Assembly: GCF_022605165.1 (NCBI RefSeq)
Contig: NC_063069.1
Coordinates: 5,208,001-5,272,000 of the forward strand
From: Purpureocillium takamizusanense
Taxonomy: Eukaryota; Ascomycota; Sordariomycetes; Hypocreales; Ophiocordycipitaceae
DNA length: 64,000 bases
Direction: 5' to 3'
Below are positions 47,587-57,600 of the stretch, in pieces. Each line of letters starts with the position of its first letter. Position 1 is the stretch's first letter. The notes beneath the pieces are model-generated. The model saw nothing but the letters and a program-made list of their open reading frames with translations. It did no database searches and was not told the origin of the DNA. The position numbers and the translations under genes are program-made.

Positions 47587-49053
47587 CTAGCCACTCCTTT
47601 TGTCGACAGGAGGCACATCTGTAGGACCGCTGGTAGCCTCAACAGGCAGTTCCACCGCTGCGCTACTAATGGATGTACCGCCATGAGCTTGAAGCTCATG
47701 AACCGTTGACACATCAGGCGAGGCCAACTCCGGCGGGTCCCGCCAGTTCGCCCCTGGGAGTTCGGATTCTGACACAGCGGCGACCCAAGGGGGTTGTTTG
47801 CCGTTTGACATTGAGGAGGGGACCGTGCTACCCAACTCAGTAAGATGAGACGGGGCAGCGAATGTACTTGGACCGGCATCCAGCTCGGGTTTCGTCCCCC
47901 CATTGCTGTCTTGCTGTCCTTGACCGTCCGGTGAGGTGTTTCCACCGCTGCGGTTTCGCTTTCGCTTGAGCACGAAAAAAAGGAACGCAGCGCCGAGAAT
48001 CGCAACGACAGGGACAAGTACACCAATCGCGATTTTGGCAGAAAGTGGTAGTCCGCTGTCTGATTCTCCTCCAGGTGACGGTAGACTGGATGAGGATGAT
48101 GAGATATTGCCGGAACCTGATGCTGCTGTGGATTTCGGAGCGCCATCTTCTGTCTTGCTTGCCTGGGCACCGCTCTGAATTAGGAATATCCGTCTAGCCA
48201 TCGCCACTGCGCCGCTTTGAAAGTTATCGGGTGTCATGGTTGTTGTCGTGACACCGCATTTGCTATCTGTGTACGCCTTTCCGGTGATAGCTTTGCCTTG
48301 CGTGCCGCTTGACGAGCACGATAACATGGAATCCACGGCGCAGGCATAACCCCTAATTGAATAGTTAGCAGAGCACGACACAACGATTATAGAGGATGCA
48401 AATGCTTTGCCAGGTACAGTACGCGAAGATAACTACATATTGGAGAGCTAGGCAACTATGGAAGAGGGGCGAGGAAAGGCAAATGTTAGAACTTACGTAG
48501 GACAACATGCTAGAGCGGTTTGCCCATCAGAAATCATGTTCCACATTTGGATATGGGCTGTGTCGCTCCAAGTGCTGCTGGTTGGAGACGGTTTTCCCGG
48601 TCCGCGTTCTATGGAGCAGGCGATGGTCCATCCGGCAGGACACACGCGCCCCGGCGAGAAGACCCCAACGGTGTCATGCTCTAAATTCAGCCCCAGTAAA
48701 GACGAGGAACCTTTTGGTACGCAAGAACTGCGGTACAGAAGGTCCGAATTGGTCGATGTTTGACCATAGGTCTCACAACCCCTTCCCCAGAAACCCACAA
48801 AGCCATCTTTCTCGGAATTGTAGCGGCTGAGTAATAATGTAGAACAGTCGGACGGCGGCGTAAATGATGTTGTCAGTGGGCCGACAGCGGTGGGAGTGTA
48901 GTCAATCATTATGAGAACACTCTGCTCGGGCACGAGGTCGTTTGGCCGACAACTGATGTGTGACCTTGGCTGAAGGCGGATTCGTCCTTCCTCAAGGCTG
49001 GCACCGCTGTTGTTTAATACTTCTGCGGGCTGGGGTGCAGGGCTGACTCGCAT
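47587..49053 (-). CDS. Single-pass membrane protein with Cys-rich ectodomain, Mid2-like architecture
   Basis: About 440 residues, exons 49053-48497 and 48352-47587 (leftward), joined by an intron with a GCTAACT branch site. The N-terminal half contains scattered Cys in an arrangement common in fungal surface proteins (TSFTPPSDC ... SCVPKG ... SPGRVCPAGWTIAC ... TALACCPTGYAC). A Ser/Gly-rich stalk follows (SGNISSSSSSLPSPGG), then one transmembrane helix (IAIGVLVPVVAILGAAFLFFVL, about residues 285-306), a basic stop-transfer KRKRNR and a cytosolic tail rich in Pro/Ser. The architecture resembles Wsc/Mid2 wall sensors, but no WSC domain is present. No cleavable signal peptide is seen, so the transmembrane helix may act as the membrane signal or an upstream exon may be missing. 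Function is unknown. Confidence 0.7.
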
Positions 49054-50138
49054 CGCTTCTCAGTCCGGCTTAGCCGCTTGCTGCACTGCGTAGCTCGTTT
49101 GGTCAGGGGGAACGAAATGGGTAAGACATGGAGGTTGGGCGGACGCAAGGCCCCAGGGGCCGGCCCCCGATGTAGGAGGATTCGAGCCTCCACACCATGC
49201 AGCGCGTGGGGGCTCGGGAGCTTCCCGTAGACCAGTACAAGTGGCTACCGCAACTGCATGTGCCATCACGTTCCTGGCCAGAGTTCAACACCATGGTGCA
49301 GATGGCAGTTTGTCTTGGTTGGAGACATTTGCCTAGTATACGCGGCTTCGATCCTGGGATACGCCAGATTTGCTGTCCACGATAGAAGAGGGATTCCGGT
49401 GCGTGTATGTAAGTTCACGCCGACGGCATCAGCTTCGCAGCTCGTCACCCAGCTCAGACGTATAGCATTTGGCGACAACCAATATATGGAAGTCGATGTC
49501 ATAGAATGTGTGTGTCATTGGTACCTCAAAGACTGTCTTCGACGCTGGGAAGCGGCAATATATATCTTCCCGGCCAGCCACGCAGCGCTGCTGGTCCTTT
49601 ATGGGGAACTCCGACAACATTTGATGGTGGTGCAACTGCTGAACTGTATCGTGGAGTTCAGTCGATAGATCATAGGAGATTCTAAAGGCGAGCCGAAATA
49701 ACTGCGAAAGGATACTAATTTAACGCGGTATGGCGAAGCGAGTAAAAAACAAATAGAAATAAATACGCCTTACTTTGGGGATGCTACGTTTCCCGGTAGG
49801 AGTAATAGCGTATTCTTGTCTATGGGTGAAGCCTTGAAGGCGCATGGACCCCGTTGGTGCCTTTTATCTGGCTGTGGGGCTGATCCACGTCGTGCAGAAA
49901 CGCTTACATAATACATCTTCACCAGTGGCTCGAGCGCCGAACGTGTCCTGAAGCTCCATCACACACGCCAAGGGCAAAGGTACGTATCCTCTGGAGCTCC
50001 CAGCTCAATTTGAATCAGGCGCCCCTGGCGTTCCTCCACCAAAAACTCCTCCCTCAACACTGGACGTGGCACGACCTCCTTCCTCTCCCATGCCCCTCGA
50101 CGACGACGACGTCGACCGCAGAGACTGAGGACGCAAAC
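49054..50138. other. Intergenic with lower GC, then SVP26 promoter
   Basis: No supported gene. A T-arm-like hairpin on the - strand (GGAGG-CTCGAAT-CCTCC, near 49175-49191) lacks a matching acceptor stem and D-arm and is not called as a tRNA. A rightward ORF of 136 codons at 49258 has no recognisable domain. About 49680-49800 is A/T-rich. Confidence 0.45.
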
Positions 50139-50849
50139 ATGTGGATCCTTCCCCTTATCGGCTATGCGGGAGCCATCCTGGGCTTCTGCTTCCTGACGCT
50201 GGCCATCGCGTCGGGACTCTACTACCTCTCGGAGCTCGTCGAGGAACACACCGTCATCGCCAAGCGCCTCTTGACGCGCCTCATCTACACCGTCATTGGC
50301 GTGCAGGTCGCGCTGTGGCTGCTCGACGGCTTCCCCTTCTGGTCCTCGCTCCTGGGCATCGTCGCCCACGTCGTCTACCTCGGCAACATGCGCCGCTTCC
50401 CCTTTGTGCGGCTGTCCGACCCGCTGTTCCTGCTGTCGTGCCGTAAGCGCGCCCCCCTCCCCTATGCGACATGTTCCTGCCCTCATCGCGAGTCTCGCTG
50501 ACGGCCCGTGGCGTGTGCAGTCCTTGTCCTGCTCGATCACTGGGTCTGGTTCCGGCACTTCTCGCACAGCCAGACGCGCGCGTACCAGCGCTCCTCGTAC
50601 TACGACGCCGTCGACGCGCCGAGCTTCACCATGATCGCGTCCTACTTCGGCTTGTGCGTCTGGCTCGTGCCGTTTGCTCTCTTCGTGAGCTTGTCGGCCG
50701 GCGACAACGTGCTGCCGACGATGGGCACCGAGCCGGTGCGTGGCGTCGATGGCAAGGCCCGCCCGCAGGGCATGGTCAAGGCTGTCGTGGACTCGGTTCG
50801 CGGCGCCATAGGCGAGATTGCCGGGCTCACGGGCCTGGAACGGCCATGA
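50139..50849 (+). CDS. svp26: Svp26/Tex261 family ER-Golgi cargo receptor
   Basis: Four-helix membrane protein of about 210 residues that recruits type II membrane proteins such as mannosyltransferases into COPII vesicles (known for yeast Svp26). The exons are 50139-50442 and 50521-50849. The N-terminus MWILPLIGYAGAILGFCFLTLAIASGLYYLSELVEEHT is the family signature, with helix 1 followed by SELVEE. The second helix pair (LIYTVIGVQVALWLLDGFPFW, IVAHVVYLGNM) and the FHWF-like segment LLDHWVWFRHFSH come next, then the last helix around IASYFGLCVWLVPFALFVSL. A short cytosolic tail follows. Length and topology fit the family. Confidence 0.92.
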
Positions 50850-51563
50850 GAGGCCGAATAGTGAGACGCGAAGTTAACGACGAAACGACGACATGCCGCG
50901 CCGCGGGTTGCGAGACTGGCAGCGAGACGACACGAATGGTAAGTCGACTTGAGAAATTTCCTTAGGAGTCTTGTCGGGCCATTGTGATGAAGCAACCTTT
51001 ACGCTAGATGGTATATGACAAGGCCAAGCCTTGCATGATCGTTTTAAAGTAGTCATAGTTACACTGAATGGGTGTTTGGGCAGCCGGTTTGATGCATAAT
51101 ATGGCCATGCGCTCTGCTAACGAGAAGCTAGGTACGAAGGGCTCTACGACGTAGAGCAAAGCCCTCAAAAGCCGATCGCCAGACCGCTACACCCAAATGG
51201 GAGGCCCGTGCGACCATCGACTCAGGGCACTCGAGCCGATGTCTGCACAGGGCTTTGTCCAAATTGCCCCAGGTGTTTGAACCGAGCAGATGACCCTGCT
51301 TTGTGGGTTTGGGCATGACTGACGTTGCATCTGTCACCACGTGGGGCCGGGAGCACAATCCCCCACACCTCTGATGAGTTCTGTCCACGGGACATGAAAG
51401 TTACAAGGCTCTGCAGGAAGATTGATACATGCCATGTTTAAAAACGATGCCTCATGGCCATCTAGTAATACATTCCTCTTCAGGGTGCGTCTGCGAGTCC
51501 ACTGCACACTGTGTATTATGCAGTGCCCGTCCATCATGTCAAGTCAACTTCTGGCAAGCCGCC
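50850..51563. other. Convergent intergenic region
   Basis: Between the convergent SVP26 and small mitochondrial genes. I see no gene or repeat of note. Confidence 0.5.
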
Positions 51564-52085
51564 TCACGAGCCCTTTCCCTTGGACGATCCTTTGCGATCG
51601 CCGTTGCCGTTGCCGTCACCGCCGTTCCAGAACTTTTGGTCCACCTTGTCATCAGGAGCCCGCATGCCGCGGTCGTGCTTCTGTTGGAAGTGCTCGTTGT
51701 GTTCGCGCACCTCGGCCTTCTGCTCGCTCGTCAGCTCGTCGGCGAGCCCGTCCCCGCCGGCGATGCTCGAGTTGAAGACCTTTGGCCGGGGCGGCGCGTT
51801 GGGCGACGAGCTGGACAAGGGCTCGCCGCCGCCGGTACGGCCGAGCGCGCCGGAGCCGTCCCCCGCGACGACGTCGTCCATGGGGTCGGCGATGGTGCCG
51901 GGATGCTCTTCCTCCTTGGGGTCCTGCTTCTTCTTCTCGCTGTCCGGCTTGTTCTCGACGCGGAGCCGGGCGGTGGTGGCGATGGCGCGGGACGGGGGGC
52001 AGCGTGCTGGCGGCGGTAGGGTCGTAGCGGTGGGACGCAGCGATGCGGACCGTGGTAGGAGTAGGAGGCTGCGGAGGGAGGGCAT
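51564..52085 (-). CDS. Small mitochondrial protein of unknown function
   Basis: Single-exon protein of 173 residues. Residues 1-40 are rich in Arg, Ser, Leu and Ala with no acidic residue (MPSLRSLLLLPRSASLRPTA), a typical mitochondrial targeting peptide. A disordered, charged middle (KPDSEKKKQDPKEEEHPG) leads to a conserved-looking segment LTSEQKAEVREHNEHFQQKHDRGM...DDKVDQKFWNGG near residues 120-155, predicted to be helical. The tail is Gly/Lys-rich. The helical segment resembles a recurrent motif in uncharacterised fungal mitochondrial proteins; I cannot name a function. The stop at 51564-51566 and start at 52085 leave a whole frame. Confidence 0.72.
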   Translation of the reverse strand: MPSLRSLLLLPRSASLRPTATTLPPPARCPPSRAIATTARLRVENKPDSEKKKQDPKEEEHPGTIADPMDDVVAGDGSGALGRTGGGEPLSSSSPNAPPRPKVFNSSIAGGDGLADELTSEQKAEVREHNEHFQQKHDRGMRAPDDKVDQKFWNGGDGNGNGDRKGSSKGKGS

Positions 52086-52496
52086 GTTGGCTGTAGATAT
52101 TTTTTTCTTAGTTGATAGCGAATTTTTGAGATTGGTTTCGCCGAAAGGAGGTTGTTTGTTGCTGTATTGAGAGATTGATGGGAGCTGCGGGTGTTGATGT
52201 GTGCGGTGCTCAAGGTACTGGATCGTGACGTCAAAGCTCTGACATCACCGTCTCGAGCAGTAACGATCGGCGGCGCATGGCGCGACACGCTGCATGCACA
52301 AGATGTGTCCTTTGTTTCATTAATATTTTTTAGAGGAAACAATGATTTCCGTCGTAATACATTAATCGGCCAGTCCCGTCCGTCTATCATAAACGCCGTC
52401 TGTAAATAAATGTGAGTGCCCCTGCGCCTGGCTGCGTACTAAGTAATAAACCACACAAAAGTAAGAAGAAAACAACACCCGAGGACCATTTTCGAA
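52086..52496. other. Intergenic region
   Basis: About 410 bases upstream of the small mitochondrial gene and downstream of the MDR gene. It is moderately A/T-rich near 52310-52360. No gene is seen. Confidence 0.5.
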
Positions 52497-53582
52497 TCAA
52501 GCACTCGCATCAGCTGTCACCCGTATGAGCAGCGACCCCATCCCCGGGACCTTGCCGTAGCTGCGGTGCGCCTCCTGGATGTCGTCCATGTCCCAGACCT
52601 GCTTGATGGGCGCCTCGATGCGGCCCTCGCGCGCCAGCTTTATGAGCTCCCTCAGCTCGGGCTGGAAGTTGCTGTCGTCGCGGGTGATGGAGTACATGGC
52701 GGTCGCCTTGCGGGACCAGAACGCGAGGTTACGGCCCAGCAGCTTCGCCACGTACGGGATCATCGAGCGGCGGCCGCTGCTCTGGGTCTCGCCCTCCCCG
52801 GACAGCGCGCTCAGGTTGCCGCCATAGCCGACGAGAAGGCTCGGCTCGTTGGCGCTGAGGATGGCGTAGCTCTCGTCGAAGCTCTCGAAGCCGAGGGCGT
52901 CGAAGACGACGTGCGCGCCGCCGAGGTCCCGCATGGCGGCCATCCAGCGCTTGTCCGTGTACACGAACGGGTGGGCGCCGCGGGCCGCGAGGGAGGCGTG
53001 GTTGCGCTGCGAGGCGGTGCCGTAGACGACGGCGCCGCGCATCTGGCACAGGACCATGAGGGCGTGGCCCACGGCGCCGCTGAGCCCGTGGACGAAGACG
53101 CGCTGCCCGGCGGCGACGTGGGCCTTGCGCGCGACCATGCCGTAGGCCGTGTTCCAGTCGAGGGAGAGGGCGCAGGCGACGCGCGGGTCCAGCCCGGCGG
53201 GGACGGGCGCGAGGTGCTTCGCGGGGACGTTGATGAGCTCCGACTGGGCGTCGTAGACGGTGACGGCGACGACGAGGTCGCCGGCCCGGATGTCGTCGGA
53301 GGAAGACGAAGAGCAGCCGTCGGCGACGTCGACGACGCGCCCGGCGAAGCAGTAGCCCGGCGTCAGGGGCGCGCCGCGCTGCATCGGGTACGTGCCCATG
53401 CGCATGTTGACGTCGGCGCCGGAGAAGCCGCTGTACAGGACGCGGACTTGGACCTCGCCGCGGGATGGGGCGGGCATGGGCGCGGTGGTGATGGCGAGGA
53501 CGGAGGGGTGGCCAAAGGCTGTGACGACGACCTTGCGCGTTGTCGTCGTCGGCGGCGGCGCGGTGGATGCGATGGCAGACAT
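52497..53582 (-). CDS. Quinone oxidoreductase-like MDR family protein
   Basis: Single-exon 361-residue member of the medium-chain dehydrogenase/reductase superfamily, NADPH-dependent quinone-reductase branch. A GroES-like N-terminal domain (VQVRVLYSGFSGADVNMRMGTYP, then PLTPGYCFAGRV) is followed by a Rossmann domain with VFVHGLSGAVGHALMVLCQMRGA. This is the GxxGxVG-type nucleotide loop of the zinc-free branch. The zinc-binding Cys/His of true alcohol dehydrogenases are absent. A conserved Asn near residue 59 fits quinone reductases. The substrate is unknown. The ATG at 53582 was chosen because it immediately precedes the conserved beta strand KVVVTAFGHP. Confidence 0.85.
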   Translation of the reverse strand: MSAIASTAPPPTTTTRKVVVTAFGHPSVLAITTAPMPAPSRGEVQVRVLYSGFSGADVNMRMGTYPMQRGAPLTPGYCFAGRVVDVADGCSSSSSDDIRAGDLVVAVTVYDAQSELINVPAKHLAPVPAGLDPRVACALSLDWNTAYGMVARKAHVAAGQRVFVHGLSGAVGHALMVLCQMRGAVVYGTASQRNHASLAARGAHPFVYTDKRWMAAMRDLGGAHVVFDALGFESFDESYAILSANEPSLLVGYGGNLSALSGEGETQSSGRRSMIPYVAKLLGRNLAFWSRKATAMYSITRDDSNFQPELRELIKLAREGRIEAPIKQVWDMDDIQEAHRSYGKVPGMGSLLIRVTADASA

Positions 53583-54684
53583 GTTGATGGATGAGGGATG
53601 TGATGATGAGATTGGCTATGTGAGGTTGGGTGTTGATTCAATGGCAGCGAAAGGGAACAGTTGATGTCGATGAGGCGGTTGTGAATTGATGGGTTGTTTG
53701 AGCTGGTCGACGAGTGACTGTCTGATATCGTCACTTTTCATCCGGTCGACGACGACGCTTTATATCCATGATGGCAAGACAGCACAGACACGGCTACACG
53801 CCGCGACAGACGCCCGTTCCATGGCTGCAGCCACGCATCACGACGTCCCGAGTAGGTGCAACCGGCGGTGCAAGGGGTAATGCGGACACCGAGGGTCATG
53901 TTGACGATGCCGACCGATGGCCGTCAAGATGCCCGGGCCGCCGTGGAGACACCAAGCCACCACTATCACCAGGACAGCCGCCACGGCGCCGAGGGAACTG
54001 TGAAGCAAGGCATGACGGCATGGCCGCCAGCCACATTGACGGCTATTCACCTAGCCTGCGTTCGGTGAAGTTGTCCATGTTCACGGCTGCGGCGGTGGCT
54101 GCGACGGACAACCTGATGAAGAGTCGAGCCACGCTCGCTAGCGCCTAGAGTCGGCCGAATAATGGCCCCGCCAGCCATCGATGTCGGTGGTCGGCGCGCC
54201 GTCCTGCCGTGGGCCGTTGTCGGTCGGCCCCTGCTTGCTCGTCGGCTTCGGGTGGATGTTGCTGGTTGGTATGACCTGAGCATCCAGTCTCACGGCCGCC
54301 AACACACACCAGCGTGTCCGCTAGGCTCATCTTCTGCTTTGGCCTGCATCAGAGTGTAGGTGTTTTATCCACCTTATTAGCCGTCGAGGGGGAGATTCCT
54401 TGTTAGGTGAATTTGAACGTTTGGCTTTCAGCCCCTTGGTCTGACCTTGATCATCGGAGCACGTAGTCAAGACGCTGTGATGCCAGTCATGTGGGCAAAC
54501 ACAGGCCCCTGCACCCTGATTCAGGTGATGACTTGTTGCAGTCCCCATATCAGCATGTATGCGCATTTACACTGGCTCTTGTGAAGCTATCTATGTATGT
54601 ACTCTATTTCATCACGCACATGCTCGCATATGCAGACGAGACACCGACTGCATGAATCGTGTTCGTCTCATCATCTCATCTCAT
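53583..54684. other. Intergenic region
   Basis: The left 200 bases are the likely MDR-gene promoter, with TTTATATCC near 53759 as a weak TATA-like box in the wrong orientation. The right part should be the chitinase 3' UTR. No coding frame is credible. Confidence 0.45.
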
Positions 54685-57600
54685 CTAGTAAAGGCCCCAT
54701 TCCACCTTTTGCTGCTTAATGTTTCCGTTGCACTGCATCGTGCCCTTGGCGCCGACCTTGCCGCCGCCGCCAAACTGCTTGACCGCGTCCTTGATGATGT
54801 CGACGACGTCCTGCGCGCCCACGTCAAAGTTGGAGTTGCCCTTGCGGCCCTTGCCCGTGACGCCAAACTTGCACTCGCCGAAGTGCAATATCTCGCGCTG
54901 CGTCTCGATGAAGGTGTTCCACGACCCCGAGGTGCCCTCGATGTTCTTGACGATCTGCAGGCAGTCCGACACGGGCGGGGACGCGCCGCTTGTCTGGTCC
55001 TCAAAGGTCGAGCCGCTGCAGTAGTCCTTGCCGTTGGCCACGTTGCACGGGAAGTTGTCCTTGTCGCGCGTGCCCTCCGTCTTGTCCGCGTTCTCCCACG
55101 ACTTGCGCGCCAGCGTCTCGCTGCACACGGGCAGGCGGATGTAGCCCGGCGTCGTGATGTCGTCCTTGACGAGGCTGTCGAACGTGCCCGAGTTGGTGGG
55201 ATCGGCGAGGTCGCCGCCGTTTTGTCCGTCGTTTTGCTTGTACGTCCTCACCGCGCTGTCATTCACTCAGCAAAACGGGAACATGGAGAACATGGAGATA
55301 TGGAGCAAGGGGGCGGAAGGGGGTTGGGGGTTGGGGGTTTAACCAAGCACATGGCAAAGGGAGAGTAAAACGTACCCGATGATAATGTCCTCGACCTTGA
55401 TGCCGCCCCAGCTCTTGCCGTCCAGCTCCTTCTCGCCCTTGAGGGATGAAAACGAGCTGTCGGGGCACGTGCAGCCACCGGGGAACCCGCAGTTGGGATC
55501 GCAGGGGTGCGACTTGCCATCCGGGTCGGCCAGCTGGTACAGCCTCCCCTCGTGGCACGCAGACTTGAGGTCCTTGGTGTACTTGGAGCCGTCCTTGTCG
55601 TCGCAGTCGCGGCCCGTGTCGATGACGAAGGGGTGGTGACCCGAGGCCTTCCATACGGACGGGATGGCGAAGCCGTAAAAGGCGCGGATGAAGCTATCCT
55701 CGACCGACTTCTTCTGCTCGTGCGTCGCCTGGTCCGTCGCGCCGTCGACAAACGTGCCGCCGGAGAGGAGCGTCGTCAGGCGCTCAATCGACTTGTCGGA
55801 GCCGTCGAAGAGGTCGTCGAGGTCGACCTTGGTGATGTTGTCCCAGACGTAGAGGCTCTGGCCCAGGTAGTTTGAGAATTGATCCTGCGCGTCGCTCGTC
55901 CAGTCGTCGCTAAGGGGGGTAAAGCTCGGTCAGCCACGCCGCAGTTTGACAACGATATTGGGTTCAGGAGACGAAAAACGTACACCTTGGACGAGCCCTT
56001 GAGGTTCGTGCCAATCAACACCCCGCCGGAGAGAATGGTGTTGAAGGCCGTCTTGCCCTTTTCGAGGGCTTGCGGCGTCTTGGACGCCAGTGCTGGCAGC
56101 TTGGAAATGACTGCAGACAGCGTTCAGCGACTGTTATACCTGATCGGACACGCCAAGGGGAGAGAGGGAATTACCATCGGAAAAGAACTTGCCGCCAATC
56201 ATCGGCGTGCCCATGGAAATAAATCCCAGCAGGATATTCAGCCACGAGTCGTCCTTGGGCGGGGGCACCGGGGCAAACTTGTTCTCGAGGTCGTCGAGTG
56301 AGTTGTCAATCAAGAGGGCAGACGCAGAAACGAGCGACTCGTGGTACTTGGCATATGTCTGGACGTGTTTAAGCGTTAGTGACTTGTATTGAGACGTTTG
56401 TGTGTATGTGTGTATGTGGGCGTGTGTTGTTCTCGGTAAGGGAGCGACTGTCACATACCGAGCTGAGCTTGACAAACGAGTTCCATATCAGGGTTGCCGC
56501 CGGACCAGTCTTGTCATTCTCGTCGAGGTTCTTGCAGTCAATCGTCTGTCTGCAGTTGCTGCCCGAGAGGATCTCACCGCAGTCCGAACCCGGCGGGCCG
56601 CCGATGAGATACACGATAAAGGCAGTGAAGCCCAAGCGCGGCTTGCCGTTGGCATCGTCTCGGTACTTCTTCCAGTCGTCGACAATGTCGCCCCAGGCGT
56701 CGCTACCGCCCAGCCCAGCCCAGCGCTCCGCGGGCGAGTAGTCGGCCGTCTCCTGGTAGTACGGGTCGTCGCAGGTCAACTTGGTCCAGTTGCCGTGGCG
56801 ACTGCCCGCATGGCGCACGGGGTTGTTGCCGGCCTTGATCTGCAGCTTGAAGTTCTTCCAGCCGTCGACGCCCGACGGCGCGTCCGTGAACCTTTCCAGG
56901 TCAGTGGCCCAGTTGACGGAGCCGCCCATGCCCAGCGCCTTGTACAGCGCTGTGCGCCTCGCGCGGATGTTGGGGGTCATGTAGGCCACGTATTCGGTGT
57001 CGTCGTAGACGAGGATGTTGCTGTTGCTGCCAGTGTCGACAAAGTGCTTGTTGACGCGGGACGAGTCGGCGATGATGTCGCTGATCTCGGCGTTGGAGAT
57101 GTAGCCGGCCGTGTCGGTGCACTCGCCCTTCTTCGCGTTGGAGCTCAGCCTGCCGCCCGTGTACTTGCAGTTGGGGCCGTCGCAGCCCGCCGAGGCCATC
57201 TTGAACGACCGGCCGTAGCTGCTGACGCCGACGACGATCTTGCCCGAGTCGGCCCCCGCCTTGGTGACCATGGCGAGCGAGTTCATCGTCTCCGTCAGGT
57301 TGACGTGGCTGCGCAGACACATGCCGTCGCTGCAGCCGAGCTGCGCGTTGGGGTTTCCCGCGTCCCACTGGCCGTGCAGGTCGTAGGTCATGAAGACGAT
57401 GTAGTCGACAATCTTGCTGATCTTGTCGATGGGGAAGCCCTTGAGGTACCAGTACGAGGCCGGCGCGGCAATGGATACGGACTTGCCGGGGAGGAGGTTC
57501 TTCAAGAGCGCGAGGAAAGCCACGTAGTTTGTTCCTTCGCTCTTGTCTCCGGGAGGTACTCCGGGGATGTCGGGGGCCTGCATAGTAGGGCGTCAGCGTC

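Noticed and set aside
49160..49260. Possible tRNA on the - strand (GGAGG-CTCGAAT-CCTCC T-arm)
   Set aside because: The T-arm is good, but no acceptor stem pairs with the bases after it and no D-arm or anticodon arm is in place. A chance hairpin or a distant relic is more likely.
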